This document shows positions 24,676 through 33,713 of a stretch of 40,352 bases of DNA, piece after piece. The DNA is from Bacteroidales bacterium UBA4230 (lineage in GTDB: Bacteria > Bacteroidota > Bacteroidia > Bacteroidales > UBA932): assembly GCA_002395605.1 (NCBI GenBank), contig DGXO01000058.1, positions 1 through 40,352 on the forward strand, given 5' to 3'. A model generated the notes under the pieces. That model was given only the letters and a program-made list of their open reading frames with translations. It searched no databases and was not told the origin of the DNA. The position numbers and the translations under genes are program-made. The first letter of the stretch is position 1. Each line of letters opens with the position of its first letter.

Positions 24676-24702
24676 TAACTTTGTAAAATATGTATTTTAC
24701 AA
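24676..24702 (+). promoter_or_regulatory. tsaD promoter -7 element overlapped by a 10-bp inverted repeat
   Basis: TAACTTTG (24676-24683) is the -7 element. The perfect arms TTGTAAAATA (24681-24690) and TATTTTACAA (24693-24702), 2 nt apart, overlap it and cover the expected start of transcription. This geometry fits a repressor operator or an RNA hairpin in the leader. Confidence 0.55.
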
Positions 24703-24709
24703 GCCTATA

Positions 24710-25732
24710 ATGTCAGACATCATACTTGGAATAGAATCGTCCTGCGACGACACTTCGGCGGCAGTCCTCAGGGACGGGGTGCTGCTCTCTAATGTCATTG
24801 CGTCGCAGCAGGTACATAAGGACTTCGGCGGGGTTGTGCCGGAGCTTGCCTCCCGCGCCCATGAGCAGAACATAGTGCCCGTGGTGAGCGAAGCCCTGAA
24901 AAGGGCGGGGGTATCGGCCAAAGACCTTACCGCAATAGCCTTCACAAGGGGGCCGGGACTGCTTGGGTCCCTGCTTGTGGGCACGTCATTCGCAAAGGCC
25001 CTGAGCCTTTCCCTTGACATCCCGATGGTAATGGTGAACCACCTCCAGGGCCACATACTTGCAAACTTCGTGAGGCAGGAAGGCGTGCCCGTAAGGGAGC
25101 CATCCTTCCCCTACCTGTGCCTGCTGGTATCCGGCGGCAACTCCCAGATTGTGAAAGTCACAAGCCCCACGGAATACGAAATCCTGGGCCAGACCATAGA
25201 CGACGCCGTTGGCGAAGCCTTTGACAAATGCTCCAAGATGCTGGGCCTGGGATACCCCGGCGGCCCCGTCATAGACCGCCTGGCAAAGCTGGGCAACCCG
25301 GACCGCTTCAAGTTTGCAATGCCGAATATTCCGGGCCTGGACTACAGTTTCAGCGGCGTCAAGACCTCCCTCCTGTACTTTGTGAGGGACCAGCTTGCCC
25401 TGGACCCGGAGTTCATGGAAAAAAACAAGGAGGACATCTGCGCCAGTTTCCAGAAAACCCTCATAGACATCCTCATGAAAAAGCTTATCCGCGCCTCCAA
25501 GGAAACCCGCATCCGGGAAATCACCATAGGCGGCGGCGTAAGCGCCAACAGCGGTCTCAGGGAGCGCATTACCCAGGAAGGGGCCAAGCGCCACTGGAAC
25601 GTCTACCTCCCTGAATTCAAGTTCACCACGGACAACGCCGCAATGATAGCCGTCTCCGGATGGTTCCAGTACAAGGCCGGCGTACGCACTCCCCTTGACG
25701 TAGCCCCCGTTTCAAGAATGGCCGATTTCTAG
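24710..25732 (+). CDS. tsaD: tRNA N6-adenosine threonylcarbamoyltransferase
   Basis: The 340-residue essential enzyme transfers threonylcarbamoyl to A37 of ANN-decoding tRNAs (t6A), together with TsaB and TsaE. The N-terminus GIESSCDDTSAAVL, VPELASRAHE, the metal motif NHLQGH (HxxxH), LVSGGNSQIV, DDAVGEAFDK and GGGVSANSGLR are all present. tamB starts 4 nt after its stop. Further along the same cluster mtaB encodes the enzyme that thiomethylates t6A, so the two steps are probably coexpressed. Confidence 0.97.
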   Translation: MSDIILGIESSCDDTSAAVLRDGVLLSNVIASQQVHKDFGGVVPELASRAHEQNIVPVVSEALKRAGVSAKDLTAIAFTRGPGLLGSLLVGTSFAKALSLSLDIPMVMVNHLQGHILANFVRQEGVPVREPSFPYLCLLVSGGNSQIVKVTSPTEYEILGQTIDDAVGEAFDKCSKMLGLGYPGGPVIDRLAKLGNPDRFKFAMPNIPGLDYSFSGVKTSLLYFVRDQLALDPEFMEKNKEDICASFQKTLIDILMKKLIRASKETRIREITIGGGVSANSGLRERITQEGAKRHWNVYLPEFKFTTDNAAMIAVSGWFQYKAGVRTPLDVAPVSRMADF

Positions 25733-25736
25733 AGCA

Positions 25737-28700
25737 GTGAAAAAAGTTCCGCGCATACTCTTCAAGATTCTGGCAGGACTACTCCTTGTGGCCCTGGCAC
25801 TTCTTGCATCCGTCCAGTCCCCCGCCGTTCAGTCCTGGGTGGGCCGGAAGGTGATAGAGCGTATCCGGAACAAGATTGACGCCGACATCAGCTACAAAAT
25901 GGTGGGCGTGCGTCCCTTTGAAGCCATCACCCTTGACGACGTTCTGATCACGGACCGCAGTCCCAAGGCTCCCGGGGCCGATACTGTTGCCTTTGTAGGC
26001 TCCCTCAGCGCAAAGTTCTCCATCTGGGGCCTTCTCAGCGGCTCCGGAGCATACCTGAGTCACGCCAAGGTGGAAGACGCAGCCTTCTTCCTTGTGTCGG
26101 AACCAGACTCCCTTGCGGGAAGCACCACCAACCTCCAGCGCATTTTCCGCATACCGCCGTCCCAGTCCGACACCCCTCCAACCTGGGGCAACCTTCTTTC
26201 GGCAAGGGAATTGGAAGCAGGCAACGTCCGGTTCCGCATGAAAATCCTCAATACACCGGAAGACTTTGTCCACGGAAAGATAGATTTCTCGGACCTCGAT
26301 GTCCTTGTGCATCACCTTAGCGCCAGGAACATAAAGGTGGCCGACAGCCGGATTTCGGCATCCCTGGACAGCCTTACCGCCACGGAAAAGAGCGGCTTTG
26401 CCATAAAGGGCGCACGGGCCCGTAAAGTGAGGGTGGGCATGGGCCACGTAAGGGTAGACCACCTTGACCTCCGTGAAGAGTACTCCAACGTCCACCTTGA
26501 AAGGCTTGATCTGGAGGGCACCCTGAAGGATTACTCGGACTTTGTGGAGCGTATCCGCATAAGCGGCACCGTAAAGCCCGGCACCCTTGTATCCATGAAA
26601 ACGGTGTCGTTCTTCGGCCCGCTGGAAGAGTACATGGATTTCCGCGGATACGTTAGCGGAAAGGTAAGCGGATATGTCAATGACATAAGTCTCAAGGACA
26701 TTGAGGCCTCCGACGCCGACCACAACTTCTCCGCCAAGGTAAGCGGCCGCGTCATGAACGCCACCGACATCCAGAACCTTGCGCTGGACATAAAACTAAG
26801 TGATTCAAAGTTCACCCTGAATGGCCTGGAGGGCTTCCTTCACAGCTGGGCCCCTGATGTCAAACTTGGCCTTGACAGCTTTGCCCCAGGGGAAAGCTTC
26901 GCCTTCCGCGGAACCGCCAAGGGCCCCATCAACAGGCTGGGCGTAAACGGCACCCTCTCTTCAAGGCTTGGGCTTGCCAAGGCCGATATCACCGTCCGCA
27001 ACACCGTAGACCTCAAACGGCCCATCATCATTGACGGCGGCCTCCGCACCCAGGACCTCAACGTTGGAGAGATTGCCGGAATAGATGCCATAGGGCCGGT
27101 AACCCTTGGCACGGGACTTTCGGCCACAATTCCCAAAAACGGAGGCCTCAGCGTAAGGATAGACTCCCTGAAGATAGACCGCCTGAACGCCCTTGGCTAC
27201 GACTACACCAACATTTCCGCGGTGGGAAACTATGCCGAAGACGCCTTTGACGGCCGAATCATAGCCGCCGACCCCAACCTCAGCTTCCTCTTCCAGGGAA
27301 AGTTCAACCTCTCCAGAAGAACCCGGAACAAGGTGTACCGCTTCTACGCCTCGCTTGGCTACGCAGACCTCCACGCGCTGAAGATAGACAAGAGGCCCAA
27401 CTCAAAGATATCCCTGCAGGCGTCGTCGAACTTCCTTGTGACGGAAAGCCACGATGTCCTTGGAGACGTCCTGGTGTCCGGAATCACCCTTGAAAGCGCC
27501 ACGGGAGTGCATTACCTTGGGGACCTTACTGCAAAGGCCCACGCAAATGACAACGTCCACAGGATAAACATCCAGTCCAAGTTCTTGGAGGGCACCTACT
27601 ACGGCGACAAAGCCCCCTTCGACTTTGTGAACCACCTAAAGAGCCTCACGCTGGACCGCGAGGCCAGCGCCCTTTCCACGGAATCGGCCCCGGCCTGGGA
27701 CGGCTCCACATACAGCCTCAACCTCAAGGTGAAGGGCGCCCACGACCTCCTTGACTTCCTTGCCCCCGGAACCTATGTTGCCAACCCCACGGAAATAAGC
27801 CTTGCCATAGACCGTGACGGCATCCTTACAGGCCGAATTGGCAGTGACCGCATTGCCCATGGAGAGAAATTCATCCGCAACCTGGACCTTGCCGTCAGTA
27901 ACGCCTCCGACGTCCTGAAGGCGGAACTCGCAAGCTCCATGATCCAGATTTCCCGGGATGTGAGGCTCCTTGGAAGCAGGTTGTCGCTATTTGCCAACGA
28001 CAACCACCTTGGCCTTGGCTACAGCTTTGACAACTCAGAGTCCGACAACAGCAAGGCCGAACTCTACTTAAGCGCAGAACTCAGCCGAGACTCCGACAAT
28101 TCCCTCGCTGTGCTTGCACGAGCCCTGCCATCCAACTTCTACTACAATGGCGCCGGATGGGGAATTTCGTCCGGAGACATCCTCTACCGGAGCGGAAACG
28201 TGAGCATAGACCACCTGACGGCCCGCCACGACGACGAACTTCTGGACATCGCCGGCGGATACTCCTCAAATTCGGCCGATACCCTTAGGGTGAGGATGGA
28301 AAAATTCGACGTCGGGATTGTAAGCGGCTTCATAGGGAATCTCCTTCCCATAGAAGGCTACGCCAGCGGCAATGCCGTGGTCATTTCCCCCGGCAATCCC
28401 ATCCCAGGAATCGAGGCCTCCATAGTCTGCGACTCCACGCGGGTGTCCGGCCAGCGCATGGGAACCCTTACCCTGAACAGTAACTGGGACGAGCCCTCCA
28501 AGCGCTTCAACATCAAGGCCCAGACCACCCTGGACGGCCAGAAACCCATTGACATAAACGGCTATTTCATGCCGGATGGCCAGAAGATTTTTGCCGAAGC
28601 CCTATTCAACAAGTTCAACCTTGCCAGCGTCTCCCCTATCCTGTCAACGGTGTTCTCCACCTTTGACGGCCGCCTGGACGGTGCGGTGAACGTAAGCGGC

Positions 28701-30302
28701 CCCGTGTCCAAGATGAGTATCGGCAGCCATGACCTCAAGCTTACGGAAGGCCACATTGCCCTTGATTTCACCCGCGCCCTCTACGACGTTGAGGGAGAAC
28801 TTGCCGTTACACAGGACGCCTTGTCGTTCCGGGAACTTCGGCTTAGGGACAACGCCGGCGGAAAGGGGACGGTAAAGGGAGACATCCTCCTCAACGGGTT
28901 CAAGGAACTTGGAACCAACCTCAAGGTTAGCCTTGACAAGATAAAGGCCCTGGATCTAAAGCGCGGAGAGAATTCCACACTGTACGGCACTGTGCCGGTT
29001 TCCGGAAATCTTACGGTAAAGGGGCCTCTGAGCCGGATTGTGGTGGACATCAACGCCGCCACAAGCGGTCCCGGAGAGCTTCACCTTCCCATTGGAGGCG
29101 CCAGCGGAGAAGTCCAGCGCAAGATGCTGGTGTTCACGGAGCCCGTCAGCGAGCTCCAGCAGGACCCCTATGAGCTCATGATGGCCTCCAACACGCAGCA
29201 GCAGGCCCAGTCCACCAACCTCATCATAAACCTCACGGCAAGGGCCACTCCGGACGCCACCGTCTTCATAGACCTTGGGGAAAACACCCTCAACGCCAGG
29301 GGCAGCGGCACCATCGGCATAAACCTTGAGACCGCCCAGAACAGTTTCGGCCTAAGCGGAGACTATACCCTCCAGGAGGGTAGTTTCAGGTTCAGCGCCA
29401 TGAACCTTGTGAGCCGCGACTTCACCATCCAGGACGGCAGTTCCGTAAGGTTCAACGGTCCCGTGAACGAGACCGACCTCAACGTCAAGGGCCTTTACAT
29501 CACTAAGGCCAGCCTGGACAACCTTATAACCTCCGCCTCCGCTGAATCCTCTTCCGGAAGCGGCCGCCGCACGGTAAACTGCGGAATTGACATAAGCGGA
29601 AAGCTCTCCAACCCGGAAGTCCAGTTCTCCATTGACGTCCCGGACCTCAATCCCTCCAGCCAGATAGCGCTGGAAAGCGCCCTGAGCACGGAAGACAAGA
29701 TCCAGAAGCAGTTCATCTACCTTCTCATTGCGGGCAGTTTCCTCCCGGACGAAGACAGCGGAATCACCTCCACGGGCTCCGACATGCTATTCTCCAACGT
29801 GTCCAGTATCATGAGCGGCCAGATCAACAATATCTTCGAGAAACTTAACATTCCCCTGGACCTTGGTCTCAACTACAAGGCCCAGGAAGGCCGAAACATG
29901 TTTGACGTTGCCGTGAGCACCCAGCTGTTCAACAACCGCGTTATAGTCAACGGCGCCGTGGGCAACAAGCAGATGATCGGGAGCACCACCAGCGAGATAA
30001 CCGGAGACGTGGACGTTGAAATAAAGGTTACCAAAAACGGCAATCTCCGCACAACCATCTTCTCACATTCGGCCGACCAATTCTCTTCCTACCTTGACAA
30101 CAGCCAGAGAAACGGCGTGGGTATAGCCTACCAGAAGGAATTCTACTCGTTCCCCCAGCTGTTCGGAGAGATTTTCATGTCAAGGCAGGAGCGCGAGGAA
30201 CGCGCGGCAAGGCGTCTTGCAGGCGTACAGGTGGAACAGAGCGTGGTGCAGATAGACTCTACGGGAAAGTCAAAAGCAATTGAAAATGAAGTACAGCAGT
30301 AA
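25737..30302 (+). CDS. tamB: TamB-like translocation/assembly module protein (AsmA-like, DUF490)
   Basis: The 1521-residue inner-membrane-anchored protein probably spans the periplasm as a beta-rich groove. One N-terminal helix at about residues 9-27 (ILFKILAGLLLVALALLASV) is followed by AsmA/TamB repeats of alternating beta-strands. The C-terminal DUF490 domain (about 1150-1490) has NLIINLTARATPDATVFIDL, GSGTIGINLETAQNSFGLSG, YTLQEGSFRF and LDLGLNYKAQEG. In other bacteria TamB acts in outer-membrane protein insertion or phospholipid transport. The start is a GTG at 25737, 4 nt after tsaD. No tamA/omp85 gene is adjacent. The methyltransferase gene starts inside its 3' end. Confidence 0.94.
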   Translation: MKKVPRILFKILAGLLLVALALLASVQSPAVQSWVGRKVIERIRNKIDADISYKMVGVRPFEAITLDDVLITDRSPKAPGADTVAFVGSLSAKFSIWGLLSGSGAYLSHAKVEDAAFFLVSEPDSLAGSTTNLQRIFRIPPSQSDTPPTWGNLLSARELEAGNVRFRMKILNTPEDFVHGKIDFSDLDVLVHHLSARNIKVADSRISASLDSLTATEKSGFAIKGARARKVRVGMGHVRVDHLDLREEYSNVHLERLDLEGTLKDYSDFVERIRISGTVKPGTLVSMKTVSFFGPLEEYMDFRGYVSGKVSGYVNDISLKDIEASDADHNFSAKVSGRVMNATDIQNLALDIKLSDSKFTLNGLEGFLHSWAPDVKLGLDSFAPGESFAFRGTAKGPINRLGVNGTLSSRLGLAKADITVRNTVDLKRPIIIDGGLRTQDLNVGEIAGIDAIGPVTLGTGLSATIPKNGGLSVRIDSLKIDRLNALGYDYTNISAVGNYAEDAFDGRIIAADPNLSFLFQGKFNLSRRTRNKVYRFYASLGYADLHALKIDKRPNSKISLQASSNFLVTESHDVLGDVLVSGITLESATGVHYLGDLTAKAHANDNVHRINIQSKFLEGTYYGDKAPFDFVNHLKSLTLDREASALSTESAPAWDGSTYSLNLKVKGAHDLLDFLAPGTYVANPTEISLAIDRDGILTGRIGSDRIAHGEKFIRNLDLAVSNASDVLKAELASSMIQISRDVRLLGSRLSLFANDNHLGLGYSFDNSESDNSKAELYLSAELSRDSDNSLAVLARALPSNFYYNGAGWGISSGDILYRSGNVSIDHLTARHDDELLDIAGGYSSNSADTLRVRMEKFDVGIVSGFIGNLLPIEGYASGNAVVISPGNPIPGIEASIVCDSTRVSGQRMGTLTLNSNWDEPSKRFNIKAQTTLDGQKPIDINGYFMPDGQKIFAEALFNKFNLASVSPILSTVFSTFDGRLDGAVNVSGPVSKMSIGSHDLKLTEGHIALDFTRALYDVEGELAVTQDALSFRELRLRDNAGGKGTVKGDILLNGFKELGTNLKVSLDKIKALDLKRGENSTLYGTVPVSGNLTVKGPLSRIVVDINAATSGPGELHLPIGGASGEVQRKMLVFTEPVSELQQDPYELMMASNTQQQAQSTNLIINLTARATPDATVFIDLGENTLNARGSGTIGINLETAQNSFGLSGDYTLQEGSFRFSAMNLVSRDFTIQDGSSVRFNGPVNETDLNVKGLYITKASLDNLITSASAESSSGSGRRTVNCGIDISGKLSNPEVQFSIDVPDLNPSSQIALESALSTEDKIQKQFIYLLIAGSFLPDEDSGITSTGSDMLFSNVSSIMSGQINNIFEKLNIPLDLGLNYKAQEGRNMFDVAVSTQLFNNRVIVNGAVGNKQMIGSTTSEITGDVDVEIKVTKNGNLRTTIFSHSADQFSSYLDNSQRNGVGIAYQKEFYSFPQLFGEIFMSRQEREERAARRLAGVQVEQSVVQIDSTGKSKAIENEVQQ

Positions 30303-30996
30303 ATTATACCTCATACCTTCTCCCCTTGGAGACGGTGCTCCGTCGGATGTCCTTCCGGCGTCTCTTCTGCAGGCGCTGCCGGGTATCCATAAATATGTGG
30401 TGGAAGAGGTCCGCACCGCACGCCGTTTTCTTTCGGCCGCGGGCCTCAAGGGTCATATAGACCAGCTTGAGTTCCACACGCTCAACGAGCACACAAAACC
30501 AGCAGAGGTTGAAGCCCTGCTTTCCCTTTTTGAGGACGGCGCTCCGGTGGGCCTTATCTCAGAAGCCGGCCTTCCCGCCGTGGCGGATCCCGGTGCACGG
30601 CTTGTGGCGCTGTGCCACACACAAGGGATTGAGGTTGTGCCGTTTGTGGGGCCGTCGTCGCTTATGATGGCGCTGATGTCTTCCGGCCTTGATGGCCAGA
30701 GCTTTGCCTTTGCAGGCTACATCCCTGCCAAGCCCGACGAAAGGAAGGAGGCCCTGAAGCAGCTGGAAAAGAGGTCTTTCCACCAGACTCAGATCCTCAT
30801 TGAGACTCCATACCGCAACGACTCCCTGTTCAAGGACATGCTGGGGGTACTCCGTGATTCCACAAAGGTTTGCGTTGCCGCAAATCTCACCTGCCCGGAC
30901 CAGTTTATCCGCACTCAAACCGTGGGGCAGTGGAAAAAGCTCCGGGAATTTTCAATCGGCAAGCGTCCTTGCGTTTTCCTTTTCCAGGCCGTATGA
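30286..30996 (+). CDS. SAM-dependent methyltransferase, tetrapyrrole methylase/RsmI family
   Basis: The 236-residue product has the family fold: LYLIPSPLGDGAPSDVLP at the N-terminus, EEVRTARRFLSAAGL, GLISEAGLPAVADPGARLVALC (the RsmI-type SAM site) and VPFVGPSSLMMALMSSGL. RsmI 2'-O-methylates C1402 of 16S rRNA, but this protein is shorter and more divergent than canonical RsmI and resembles a paralog found in Bacteroidota, so no symbol is given. The ATG at 30286 is preferred over a TTG 6 nt upstream. It overlaps tamB by 17 nt, and its TGA overlaps the mtaB ATG. Confidence 0.9.
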   Translation: MKYSSKLYLIPSPLGDGAPSDVLPASLLQALPGIHKYVVEEVRTARRFLSAAGLKGHIDQLEFHTLNEHTKPAEVEALLSLFEDGAPVGLISEAGLPAVADPGARLVALCHTQGIEVVPFVGPSSLMMALMSSGLDGQSFAFAGYIPAKPDERKEALKQLEKRSFHQTQILIETPYRNDSLFKDMLGVLRDSTKVCVAANLTCPDQFIRTQTVGQWKKLREFSIGKRPCVFLFQAV

Positions 30997-32228
30997 AGAT
31001 AGCGTTCACAACTCTTGGCTGCAAACTGAACTACGCCGAAACTTCCACCTACGAGCGCGCTTTCAAGGCCGCCGGCTGGGAGGTGGTGGAGTGGAATGAG
31101 GAGGCCGATGCCTACCTCATCAACACCTGCGCCGTCACCGAAACCGCAGAGAAAAAGTCCCGAAACTTCATTCGCCGCGCCCACAAGACCGCCCCTGATG
31201 CCCGCATCCTTGTCACCGGCTGCTACGCCGAACTCCGCCGTGAGGAGATTCTGGCCATAGATGGCGTTTCAAGGGTGTTTGGGGCCAATGAAAAGAAGAT
31301 GATTCTGGAGGAGGCTAATGTCATCCCGAGCGAAGTCGAGGGATCTCAAGTGTTCGGAGCATATTCCACCGGGGAGCGAACCAGGAGTTTCCTGAAGGTG
31401 CAGGACGGCTGCGACAATTTCTGCGCATACTGCACAGTGCCGTTTGCAAGGGGCCGAAGCCGGAATATTCCTATCTGCGAATGCGTGAAGATGGCGCGGG
31501 AGATTGCCGCCGAAGGTGTGAAGGAAGTGGTTCTGACGGGCGTGAATACCGGAGACTTCGGCCGGACCACCGGGGAGAGTTTCCTGGATCTTCTGAAAGC
31601 CCTGAATGAAGTGGAAGGGATTGAACGCTACCGGATTTCATCAATAGAACCCAACCTCATTACGCCTGAGATTGTGGACTGGATTGCGTCCGGGACCAAG
31701 TTCCAGCCGCACTTCCACATACCGCTTCAAAGCGGGTCCGACACCCTTTTAAAGCGTGTTGGGCGCCGCTACGACACCGCCCTTTTCGCTTCCCGCATAG
31801 ACTACATTCGCGGTGCAATGGAGCGTCCCGGGCAGCCCAAGGTGTTCTTTGGGATCGATGTCATTGTGGGCCTTCCCGGAGAGACGGAAGAGTTGTTCCT
31901 TCAGACTTACAAATTCCTTTCCGAGCGCATTAAACCGGCGTTCATCCACGTATTCCCCTACTCCAGGCGCCCCGGCACAAGGGCTGCGGAGTGGAAGGAC
32001 CAGGTGCCGGAAAAGGTCAAGTCAGAGCGCGTAGCGGCACTGGAAGAGCTTTGCGCACGCCTTCACTCCGAGTTTGTGGCTTCCAACAAGGGAGTCAAGG
32101 AGAAGGTCCTGTGGGAGTCTTCCGTCAAGGGCGGTCTCATGGGCGGCTACACCGGCAATTACATAAGGCTGGAAAAGCCCTATGACCCTTCGCTTGTGAA
32201 CACGCTGGAAGACGTACTGCTACTATAA
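30993..32228 (+). CDS. mtaB: tRNA t6A37 methylthiotransferase MtaB
   Basis: The 411-residue radical-SAM enzyme converts t6A to ms2t6A at position 37 of tRNA. The N-terminal UPF0004 domain supplies C10 (LGCKLNYAE), C46 (NTCAVTE) and C77 (TGCYAE) for one Fe-S cluster. The radical-SAM motif C140-C144-C147 (CDNFCAYC) binds the other. The TRAM-like end is short. The ATG at 30993 overlaps the previous stop (ATGA). Oddity: residues 110-118 read VIPSEVEGS, encoded by a dispersed repeat at 31319-31347 in the linker between the two domains. The 3' end overlaps the convergent HIRAN-like gene by 6 nt. Confidence 0.95.
   Translation: MKIAFTTLGCKLNYAETSTYERAFKAAGWEVVEWNEEADAYLINTCAVTETAEKKSRNFIRRAHKTAPDARILVTGCYAELRREEILAIDGVSRVFGANEKKMILEEANVIPSEVEGSQVFGAYSTGERTRSFLKVQDGCDNFCAYCTVPFARGRSRNIPICECVKMAREIAAEGVKEVVLTGVNTGDFGRTTGESFLDLLKALNEVEGIERYRISSIEPNLITPEIVDWIASGTKFQPHFHIPLQSGSDTLLKRVGRRYDTALFASRIDYIRGAMERPGQPKVFFGIDVIVGLPGETEELFLQTYKFLSERIKPAFIHVFPYSRRPGTRAAEWKDQVPEKVKSERVAALEELCARLHSEFVASNKGVKEKVLWESSVKGGLMGGYTGNYIRLEKPYDPSLVNTLEDVLLL
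31319..31347 (+). repeat. Dispersed repeat element inserted in frame within mtaB
   Basis: The sequence TGTCATCCCGAGCGAAGTCG, followed by AGGGATCTC, matches a repeat type seen scattered in many bacterial genomes, and resembles the last copy inside the sensor kinase gene near 2189-2217 (GTCATTCTGAGCC then GAAGGCGAAGAATCTC). It adds VIPSEVEGS to MtaB without breaking the frame. Confidence 0.8.
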
Positions 32229-32996
32229 CTCCGCCTCAATTTCCTCACGGACAAACTCCTGGCTGGAGGGAAGGATCACTTTTATTTCGGCAATGAGGGC
32301 GGCGCGAGAGCGGTCAAGCTCAATTTCTCCCACAAACGGGCAAGTGACATTGTTCTCATTGAAGTCCTCGTACCAGTCAAGCTGTGTGCGGGGAATATAT
32401 CCAAGCAGTTTTCCGTCGTTTCTAATCACCGCCTGCGCACGGTTATCATGCACGTTGGAAGGCTCCGGCTTCACAACGCCTACAATCTTTCCGCAATCAT
32501 GTACGGTACAGTGATACCTGAGCCCGGTTATGTCGAATGTCTCCGTATTCTCTTCCAGGTCTTTGTCATATTCCAAATTATCGAGAAACGATAAATCAAT
32601 TACTTCCTGAACATCTATGTTTGTATTGGAAGCCGATGTGTACAATGCCTCCTGAACTTCTTTGACGGTACTGTCAATGGCATTTTTTGTCTCGCTGATA
32701 AACTGGCCGACAATGCCCTTGGGGTTATCGGCAGCCTTTGTTACTTCCAGTATGGCATCCCTGATTTCTCCCAGAAGTTGGTCCTTAATTGAAGGCCCGG
32801 AGGGTTTAGCCTGCGCCTTAGGTGCCACCTTGGGCCTGGAATTCTCCTTTTTGGAGTAAACTGCGCTTTTCTTAACGTTGTCGGATTGCCGCTGGGCTTT
32901 CTTCTCACTACGGTTATAAGACTTGTCGTGGTCGTCCCTGAATATCAGAAAGAGCGCCACAAGCACTATTATTCCAAGAATCGCGTAAAACAGCAT
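32223..32996 (-). CDS. Membrane-anchored HIRAN-like domain protein
   Basis: The 257-residue product has one N-terminal helix at about residues 3-19 (FYAILGIIVLVALFLIF). A long charged linker rich in Lys, Ser and Gln follows at about 20-75, then a helical region at about 75-130. A C-terminal domain from about 153 resembles HIRAN: FDITGLRYHC, VVKPEPSNVHDNRAQAV and GKLLGYIPR. HIRAN domains usually bind DNA ends within helicases and nucleases; here no enzymatic domain is attached and the protein is tethered to the membrane, probably with the domain in the cytoplasm. It ends tail-to-tail with mtaB and has a TATCTTTG promoter back to back with the carbonic anhydrase promoter. Confidence 0.75.
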   Translation of the reverse strand: MLFYAILGIIVLVALFLIFRDDHDKSYNRSEKKAQRQSDNVKKSAVYSKKENSRPKVAPKAQAKPSGPSIKDQLLGEIRDAILEVTKAADNPKGIVGQFISETKNAIDSTVKEVQEALYTSASNTNIDVQEVIDLSFLDNLEYDKDLEENTETFDITGLRYHCTVHDCGKIVGVVKPEPSNVHDNRAQAVIRNDGKLLGYIPRTQLDWYEDFNENNVTCPFVGEIELDRSRAALIAEIKVILPSSQEFVREEIEAEL

Positions 32997-33019
32997 ATCA
33001 GTTCTTTGTTAATGTCTTC

Positions 33020-33027
33020 CAAAGATA
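33020..33027 (-). promoter_or_regulatory. -7 promoter element of the HIRAN-like gene
   Basis: TATCTTTG on the minus strand, 23 nt before the ATG at 32996 and 2 bp from the opposing element at 33030. Confidence 0.65.
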
Positions 33028-33029
33028 AC

Positions 33030-33038
33030 TATTTTTGC
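33030..33038 (+). promoter_or_regulatory. -7 promoter element of the carbonic anhydrase gene
   Basis: TATTTTTGC on the plus strand; a second candidate TATATTTG lies at 33041-33048. It diverges from the HIRAN-like gene promoter 2 bp away. Confidence 0.6.
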
Positions 33039-33097
33039 GTATATTTGAACTTGTCAAAGTTCACAACATCATTATTAAGAAAAGACTTACCCCTCAC

Positions 33098-33637
33098 ATG
33101 ATTGACTCTATTCTTGAATACAACAGGAAGTTCGTTGACTCCAAAGCCTACGAACCGTTCATTACAGACAAGTACCCTGAAAAGAAACTGGCGGTGCTCA
33201 CCTGCATGGACACCCGCCTTACCGAACTCCTTCCCAAGGCCCTCGGCCTCCGGAACGGAGATGCCAAGATTATAAAGAATGCCGGCGGCCTTGTCCTCTC
33301 GGAGAAAGACTCCGCCATCCGGTCACTCCTTGTCGCTATCTATGAACTGGGAGTGAATGAAGTGATGGTAGTCCATCATTCCACATGCGGTGCCTGCCAC
33401 ATGAGCTATGAAGAGTTCAAGCCGCACATGCTGGAAAGAGGTGTGGCGCCTGATGTGCTTGCTGAATGGGAAGAAAAGAAGGATGTCGAGAATTGGCTTG
33501 AAGGATTCCATGACACGGAAAACTCCGTCAGGAAGACCGTTGCCGCCGTAGTGAATCATCCCCTGATGCCGAAAGATGTCGTGGTACGGGGATTCATCAT
33601 CGATTCCGTTACCGGGGAGCTGACAGAAATCAAGTAA
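33098..33637 (+). CDS. Beta-class carbonic anhydrase
   Basis: The 179-residue enzyme interconverts CO2 and bicarbonate. Zinc ligands are C36 (TCMDTRL), H94 and C97 (VVHHSTCGAC), and the D38-R40 dyad is present. The helix NAGGLVLSEKDSAIRSLLVAIYELGVNEVMV is typical. It matches the short type found in Bacteroidota and Firmicutes. The ATG at 33098 (MIDSILEYNRKFV) is chosen because a longer frame begins in the promoter. A strong terminator follows at 33662-33686, so it is a single-gene unit. Confidence 0.93.
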   Translation: MIDSILEYNRKFVDSKAYEPFITDKYPEKKLAVLTCMDTRLTELLPKALGLRNGDAKIIKNAGGLVLSEKDSAIRSLLVAIYELGVNEVMVVHHSTCGACHMSYEEFKPHMLERGVAPDVLAEWEEKKDVENWLEGFHDTENSVRKTVAAVVNHPLMPKDVVVRGFIIDSVTGELTEIK

Positions 33638-33661
33638 AACCCGTGCCGACTGCCTGAGCAG

Positions 33662-33686
33662 CCTCCCCTATCCGGGGAGGTTTTTT
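33662..33686 (+). terminator. Intrinsic terminator of the carbonic anhydrase gene
   Basis: CCTCCCC pairs with GGGGAGG across a 5-nt loop, followed by six T. Confidence 0.9.
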
Positions 33687-33713
33687 CTTTGCCCGGCCCA
33701 AATGACGCCAACT

